A stretch of DNA of 47,254 nucleotides, from contig CAAFZP010000008.1 in assembly GCA_900767585.1 (NCBI GenBank), forward strand, positions 1 to 47,254, given 5' to 3'. A program made the position numbers and the translations under genes. The stretch comes from Lachnospiraceae bacterium (GTDB taxonomy: Bacteria; Bacillota; Clostridia; Lachnospirales; Lachnospiraceae). The notes beneath the pieces are model-generated. The model did not search any database and was not told the DNA's origin. It saw nothing but the letters and a program-made list of their open reading frames with translations. Of this stretch, positions 44,155 through 47,254 are shown one piece after another (positions within the stretch are counted from its first letter, which is position 1; each line of letters opens with the position of its first letter).

Positions 44155-44973
44155 TTATGCAGCTAAAAGATGAAGCCTGTATTGAACAGGACTCATCCAT
44201 CCCAACTTTTCTTTTATTCGTTTCTCGTTGTAGTATTTTATAAAACGTTCTATCTCTGATTTTAATTCCTCGTAGCTGTAATAAACAACACCGTAGTAAA
44301 TTTCTTGTTTGAGCAATCCAAAGAAATTTTCCATTACGGAATTGTCCAGACAGTTTCCTTTTCTGGACATACTTTGAAATATCCGTTCTTCTTTTAGTCT
44401 ACGGGAGTATGCTTTCATCTGGTAAGCCCATCCCTGATCTGAGTGAAAAGTTCTTCTGTATGGGCAGTCCGCAGTAGTTTCAATTGCTTTATCTAAAGCA
44501 TCCATTACGTTTTTGGCAGAAGGCCTTTGATCTATCCCATAGCTAAGTATTTCACCATTACACATATCCATAAACGGATCGAGATAAAGCTTATGCATAG
44601 TCACATGCCCTTTCTCATCAATTTCATAATACTTGAACTCACTGGTATCTGTAGTGATTTTCTGATGAGGTATATGTGTATCAAAACGTCTGCGAATCCT
44701 ATTCGGTGTAACGGTGCCAATCTTACCTCTATAAGAACTATACTTCCTGCTTTTACGAGTATAGGACATCACCTGTAATCCGAGCTTTTGAACAATACGT
44801 TGAACTTTCTTTTTGTTTATGGAATATCCCTGATTATGAAGTTCTCCGAGAATCCTACGATATCCATAATCCTTATGTTCTTTACGAATCTCGAGTATCT
44901 TTTCCTCAATTTCCTGATCCGGATTTTTTCTATCAAAACGCTTTTGCCAATACATATATGTGGCTTTTGACAT
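44155..44973 (-). CDS. IS150-group transposase, OrfB (integrase catalytic domain)
   Basis: 272 residues from the internal ATG 44973, with a helix-turn-helix-21 region (HKDYGYRRILGELHNQGY) and an rve DDE core: first Asp in TTDTSEFKYY, second in TFHSDQGWAY, Glu in DNSVMENFFGLLKQEIYYG. It ends with YYNEKRIKEKLGWMSPVQYR, the standard IS3 C-terminus. The frame is open upstream past 44973, giving L-R-R-Q-F-K-L-K-D-L-L-S-Y-T-G-M-S-K-A-T-Y, the usual OrfB start. The active enzyme is therefore expected to be an OrfAB frameshift fusion. Confidence 0.95.
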   Translation of the reverse strand: MSKATYMYWQKRFDRKNPDQEIEEKILEIRKEHKDYGYRRILGELHNQGYSINKKKVQRIVQKLGLQVMSYTRKSRKYSSYRGKIGTVTPNRIRRRFDTHIPHQKITTDTSEFKYYEIDEKGHVTMHKLYLDPFMDMCNGEILSYGIDQRPSAKNVMDALDKAIETTADCPYRRTFHSDQGWAYQMKAYSRRLKEERIFQSMSRKGNCLDNSVMENFFGLLKQEIYYGVVYYSYEELKSEIERFIKYYNEKRIKEKLGWMSPVQYRLHLLAA

Positions 44974-44996
44974 TCCAGTATATGAGAGAAGGTCTT

Positions 44997-45575
44997 TTAA
45001 TTTGAACTGTCTTCGGAGGCTGCTGATGATTCTTGCCGTTCTCTCATTTTTGCTTCGTCCTCTAAACGCAGTCTCCTCAGTTCTTTTAAAAACGCATTCT
45101 CGATTCTTAATTTAAGAAGTTCTTCTTCTAGTTCTTTTACATGCTCTGCACTTGTATCAACAGAAGAATCTTCAACGGGTTTGTTTTGTGTATTGTCATC
45201 AGATGTGTTCAATGTTTTCTTTCGTCCTTTTTTACGTGGCCTCAGCGCATCAGGACCCGCCACTCGAAAGCGATTAACCCAATTGACAATCATTGACGGA
45301 TTAGTAATTCCTTCTTGTAGAGCCAAATCTTGATACGAGATTTCACTTGATAAATATAACTCTACAACAGAAAGCTTCTTTTCGAAAGAGTAATTTTCTT
45401 TTTTTCGAGAACGTTTTAATCCTTCATCTCCGAACTCTTTATACGCAGCAAGCCATTTCCTAAGTTGAGAATTTGATCCAAGCCCATACTTTGTAGAAAG
45501 ATACTGTGTGCCACCTTCTCCATTTATGTATTCTAAAACTACTTTTTTCTTGAATTCAAAAGAATATTTAGCCAT
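44997..45575 (-). CDS. IS150-group transposase, OrfA (DNA-binding, leucine zipper)
   Basis: 192 residues. Two helix-turn-helix domains (KYSFEFKKKVVLEYINGEGG and SFEKKLSVVELYLSSEISYQ) bind the IS ends, and a C-terminal leucine zipper (VKELEEELLKLRIENAFLKEL) mediates multimerisation. ATG 45575 has GGAGGT upstream; TTG 45593 also opens the frame. The sequence GCAAAAATG (minus strand, about 45053-45045) is a likely -1 slippage site: shifting there joins OrfA to the open OrfB frame with no stop. Confidence 0.93.
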   Translation of the reverse strand: MAKYSFEFKKKVVLEYINGEGGTQYLSTKYGLGSNSQLRKWLAAYKEFGDEGLKRSRKKENYSFEKKLSVVELYLSSEISYQDLALQEGITNPSMIVNWVNRFRVAGPDALRPRKKGRKKTLNTSDDNTQNKPVEDSSVDTSAEHVKELEEELLKLRIENAFLKELRRLRLEDEAKMRERQESSAASEDSSN

Positions 45576-45691
45576 AAAAATACCGACCTCCAATCGTTAG
45601 ATTTTTAGGTCTAACTTTTGGGGGTCGGTACATTCCGAAGCTTTTTTTCATATATTATCGTAAGAGTTGTGAAATGAAAACTACACGTATA

Positions 45692-45955
45692 GGCAGAACT
45701 ACTCTGGAAACATATCGCATAGTCCCGGAGTGAAAACTGGGCGTGGGAGTAGAAAAACAAGTGGGAAAAACCACGGCGTGGGCGTGGGAGAACAAAAGTA
45801 AGCAAGAAACCCCATCTCGGAAGCTAATCGTGCAGTTTCGGAACAAAAACTGGGCGTGGGAGTACAAAAGTAGACGGGAAAACCCACGACGTGGGCGTAG
45901 GAGAACAAAAGCAAGCAAGAAACCCACCCCGGAAACTTGTGAAAAGTTTCCGGGG
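45692..45955. repeat. 113-bp tandem repeat array B (about two units, GC-rich version)
   Basis: AAAACTGGGCGTGGGAGTA begins at 45733 and again at 45846, 113 bases apart. CGGAAGCT at 45818 recurs as CGGAAACT at 45930, 112 bases later. The order of parts is that of array A: GCAAG-AAACCC, CGGAAGCTAATC, AAAACTGGGCGTGGG, AAAACCCACGACGTGGGCGT. Where array A has CACA and TGTG, this one has CCCA and TGGG, so paired segments changed together. It lies between the IS and the nuclease gene. Confidence 0.85.
45927..45955. other. Strong hairpin at the end of repeat array B
   Basis: CCCCGGAAACTT (45927-45938), loop GTGAA, AAGTTTCCGGGG (45944-45955): a perfect 12-bp stem built from the repeat's CGGAAGCT-type core. 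No T run follows on the plus strand; on the minus strand TGGGTTTC follows, so it could be a weak terminator for the nuclease gene. Confidence 0.6.
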
Positions 45956-46005
45956 TGAACTTATTTATAACAAAAAGGCAAGCCGGAATTTAATCAAATT
46001 CAAAT

Positions 46006-46779
46006 CTACATGAAATTCCGCATCACCAATTGCTGCACCCAACTGGAATCGAGCGGGTGCTTTTGCGTCTCGTAAGTTAAAATCAGATTAACATCCGGAA
46101 TGATATTGTGATCACAATATGTACTGATTTTCTCCAAGGCATGATCTTTGTATTCCTTTTTATCCATCAATCCCAAATGCTCCCAATAAGTATAGGAATT
46201 GTTCTTTGGATTTTTGATTGTAAAATCAGGATATATGGTTGCTCCGTTTAGTGTGAGTGGCGCTTCATATCGAAATGGAATATGGTTTGTGAACAAAATA
46301 TTTGCTATGATTTCCTCCGACTTTGAACGTACTTTCATTCCGGCAAACGTGTTGTGAATAAGATCTTCGCGTTTATAAGGATTTTGCTCATATGAGACAC
46401 TTGCCCATGCATCAGGAATCAGTGCCTTAGCTAAAAATGTGTGATAATTTGAATCTGTCGCCAGAAGCTTCTGAGATGTATTCGGCAAAGCCTGAACATC
46501 CTGAATGAATCGATCAAGAAGCTCTTTTTCTTTGATACAATCATCTAGACAGCTTTCATAATATTTCTTCAGGGCTAATTTCTCAATAGTGGCAGATTCT
46601 TTGGTGGGAATGTATTTTTTCAGATTGCCATTTACTTTGTATGATTGGATGTGCTTTCCGTTTTTGAAGCATTGCAGACTACCAGACGGGAATCTGCCAA
46701 TCAGTTTCTTATAGTTTTCGATATTTTTATTTAGTTGTTTTTGTTGTTCGATAATATTCTGTATAAAAATGATAATCAC
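46006..46779 (-). CDS. Orphan PD-(D/E)XK-like nuclease
   Basis: A protein of about 250-258 residues. The N-terminal half is helical and charged (IEQQKQLNKNIENYKKL, then a Lys-rich strand pair). The C-terminal half has the order of a PD-(D/E)XK fold: VRSKSEEIIANIL (helix with Glu), FRYEAPLTLNGATIYPDFTI (Asp in YPDF) and YTYWEHLGL (Glu), then a helix and the strand VNLILTYET. I infer a nuclease but not its target; no methylase or helicase is adjacent. The start is unclear. AAAGAGG at about 46785-46779 is spaced correctly for an ATT at 46770 rather than for GTG 46779; the frame stays open to an ATG at 46860 with no ribosome binding site. It stands between repeat arrays B and C. Confidence 0.6.
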   Translation of the reverse strand: MIIIFIQNIIEQQKQLNKNIENYKKLIGRFPSGSLQCFKNGKHIQSYKVNGNLKKYIPTKESATIEKLALKKYYESCLDDCIKEKELLDRFIQDVQALPNTSQKLLATDSNYHTFLAKALIPDAWASVSYEQNPYKREDLIHNTFAGMKVRSKSEEIIANILFTNHIPFRYEAPLTLNGATIYPDFTIKNPKNNSYTYWEHLGLMDKKEYKDHALEKISTYCDHNIIPDVNLILTYETQKHPLDSSWVQQLVMRNFM

Positions 46780-46860
46780 CTCTTTTAATAATTGACTTGC
46801 GGTTACTGTAATGGTACAAGCCATCATAATGCAAAAACACATGAAGCCGTCAGACAACAT

Positions 46861-47039
46861 GCTAAAATGTGAACTATGTGGGTAAGTAAAATCTGAATTG
46901 TAAAACAGATTTCCTATATGAAAAACGATGCGCTAAAACTTGATAAATAAGTTGTGTTTAATGTAGCATATATGTGTTGTTTCGTAAATGGGATACATGA
47001 TTTTATCACAGAAAATTCATAATTTCGGTGTATTAATAT
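46861..47039. other. AT-rich intergenic region
   Basis: No gene seen. AAATCTG (46888-46894) and CAGATTT (46906-46912) can form a small hairpin. The promoter of the minus-strand nuclease gene should be here or just inside 46780-46860, but I find no convincing hexamer pair. Confidence 0.4.
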
Positions 47040-47254
47040 TGGAAAGTGAATGCCAGAGCGAAAAGTGTGGTTTTGAGAGAAGAAGTAAGCGAAAAAACAC
47101 ATGTCATGTGTTTATTAGAAGGAAATCGAGCGAGAAAACACACCCCGGAAGCTAATCATGCAGTCCCAGGGAGAAAAGTGTGTTTTAGAGACAAGAAGTA
47201 TGCGTATAAACCCTTGTCGTGTGTTTATTAGAATGAAAGTGAGCGAGAAAACAA
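47040..47254. repeat. 113-bp tandem repeat array C (about two units, runs off the window)
   Basis: GAGCGAGAAAACA begins at 47128 and 47241, and AAAAGTGTG at 47061 and 47174, both 113 bases apart. The order is that of arrays A and B: GCGAGAAAACACACC, CCGGAAGCTAATC, AAAAGTGTG, AAACACATGTCATGTGTTT. AACACATG-T-CATGTGTT (around 47096-47112) is a perfect palindrome in one unit. The array continues beyond the window. Confidence 0.88.

Larger units (their letters stand above)
44097..45632 (-). mobile_element. IS3-family insertion sequence, IS150 group
   Basis: 1536 bases bounded by related ends: TGATGTGACCCCCAAAAGTT on the left and, read inward from the right, TGTACCGACCCCCAAAAGTT. The shared GACCCCCAAAAGTTAGAC block is characteristic of the IS150 group. 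Three-base target duplications TTC flank it (44094-44096 and 45633-45635). It contains orfA and orfB in overlapping -1 phases, both intact, so it is probably active and recent. It faces against pilA. Confidence 0.95.

Noticed and set aside
46888..46912. AAATCTG/CAGATTT hairpin as a regulatory element
   Set aside because: Seven AT-rich base pairs around an 11-base loop are weak, and no gene or T run is placed to use it.

Overview
The window looks like a chromosomal segment of a low-to-medium GC Gram-positive anaerobe of the class Clostridia, most likely Lachnospiraceae. The reasons are strong AGGAGG ribosome binding sites, a CIRCE/HrcA-type heat-shock operator, Gram-positive (DinR-type) LexA boxes at recA, ChW (clostridial hydrophobic, conserved W) repeats, RNase Y, a GH94 cellobiose phosphorylase, and a nudF - SpoIIM-like - xerD order recalling the Bacillus subtilis chromosome. 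The assignment is by gene content only; no rRNA is present.

Layout. 1-10.5 kb is mostly housekeeping: the tail of an ORF6N-type protein, a CIRCE-controlled hsp20, a 39-codon gene with a strong terminator, a GH94 phosphorylase convergent with an AraC regulator, SOS-controlled recA-recX, rny, nudF, a SpoIIM-like membrane protein and xerD. 10.5-17 kb (minus strand) carries aroC followed by MBOAT - SGNH hydrolase - MBOAT - DHHW protein, apparently a duplicated O-acyl-transfer module for a surface glycan. 17.2-19.3 kb holds a secreted six-ChW-repeat transglutaminase-like protein and rpsO. 19.4-23.8 kb (minus) is a tandem triplet of paralogous lipoproteins. 24-26.4 kb is a fused aroE-aroK gene with azlCD.

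26.5-44.1 kb is a complete Gram-positive type IV pilus locus: a 2270-residue modular prepilin with about 22 GLUG-type repeats, a PilX/GspK-like pseudopilin, two minor prepilins, prepilin peptidase, PilC, a PilM-PilN fusion, PilO, PilB, then PilT and the major pilin PilA. The giant prepilin carries a sharply AT-rich insert encoding two related beta-rich domains. The minor prepilins probably present this adhesin on the pilus, PilB/PilC/PilM-N/PilO build the fibre and PilT retracts it.

44.1-45.6 kb is an intact IS3-family (IS150-group) element. It inserted with a 3-bp target duplication into the loop of the rho-independent terminator behind pilA, and it carries its own terminator just inside the affected end.

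The least explained feature is a family of non-coding tandem repeats with the same 113-bp period at three separate places (41.6-42.15, 45.7-45.95 and 47.04-47.25 kb). Their sequences differ but the layout is kept, and complementary segments change together (CACA/TGTG in two loci, CCCA/TGGG in the third). One array also contains a compact segment with a GAAA-tetraloop hairpin flanked by tandem G-A mismatches. An orphan PD-(D/E)XK-like nuclease gene sits between two of the arrays. These repeats and the giant pilin are the best candidates for something undescribed.
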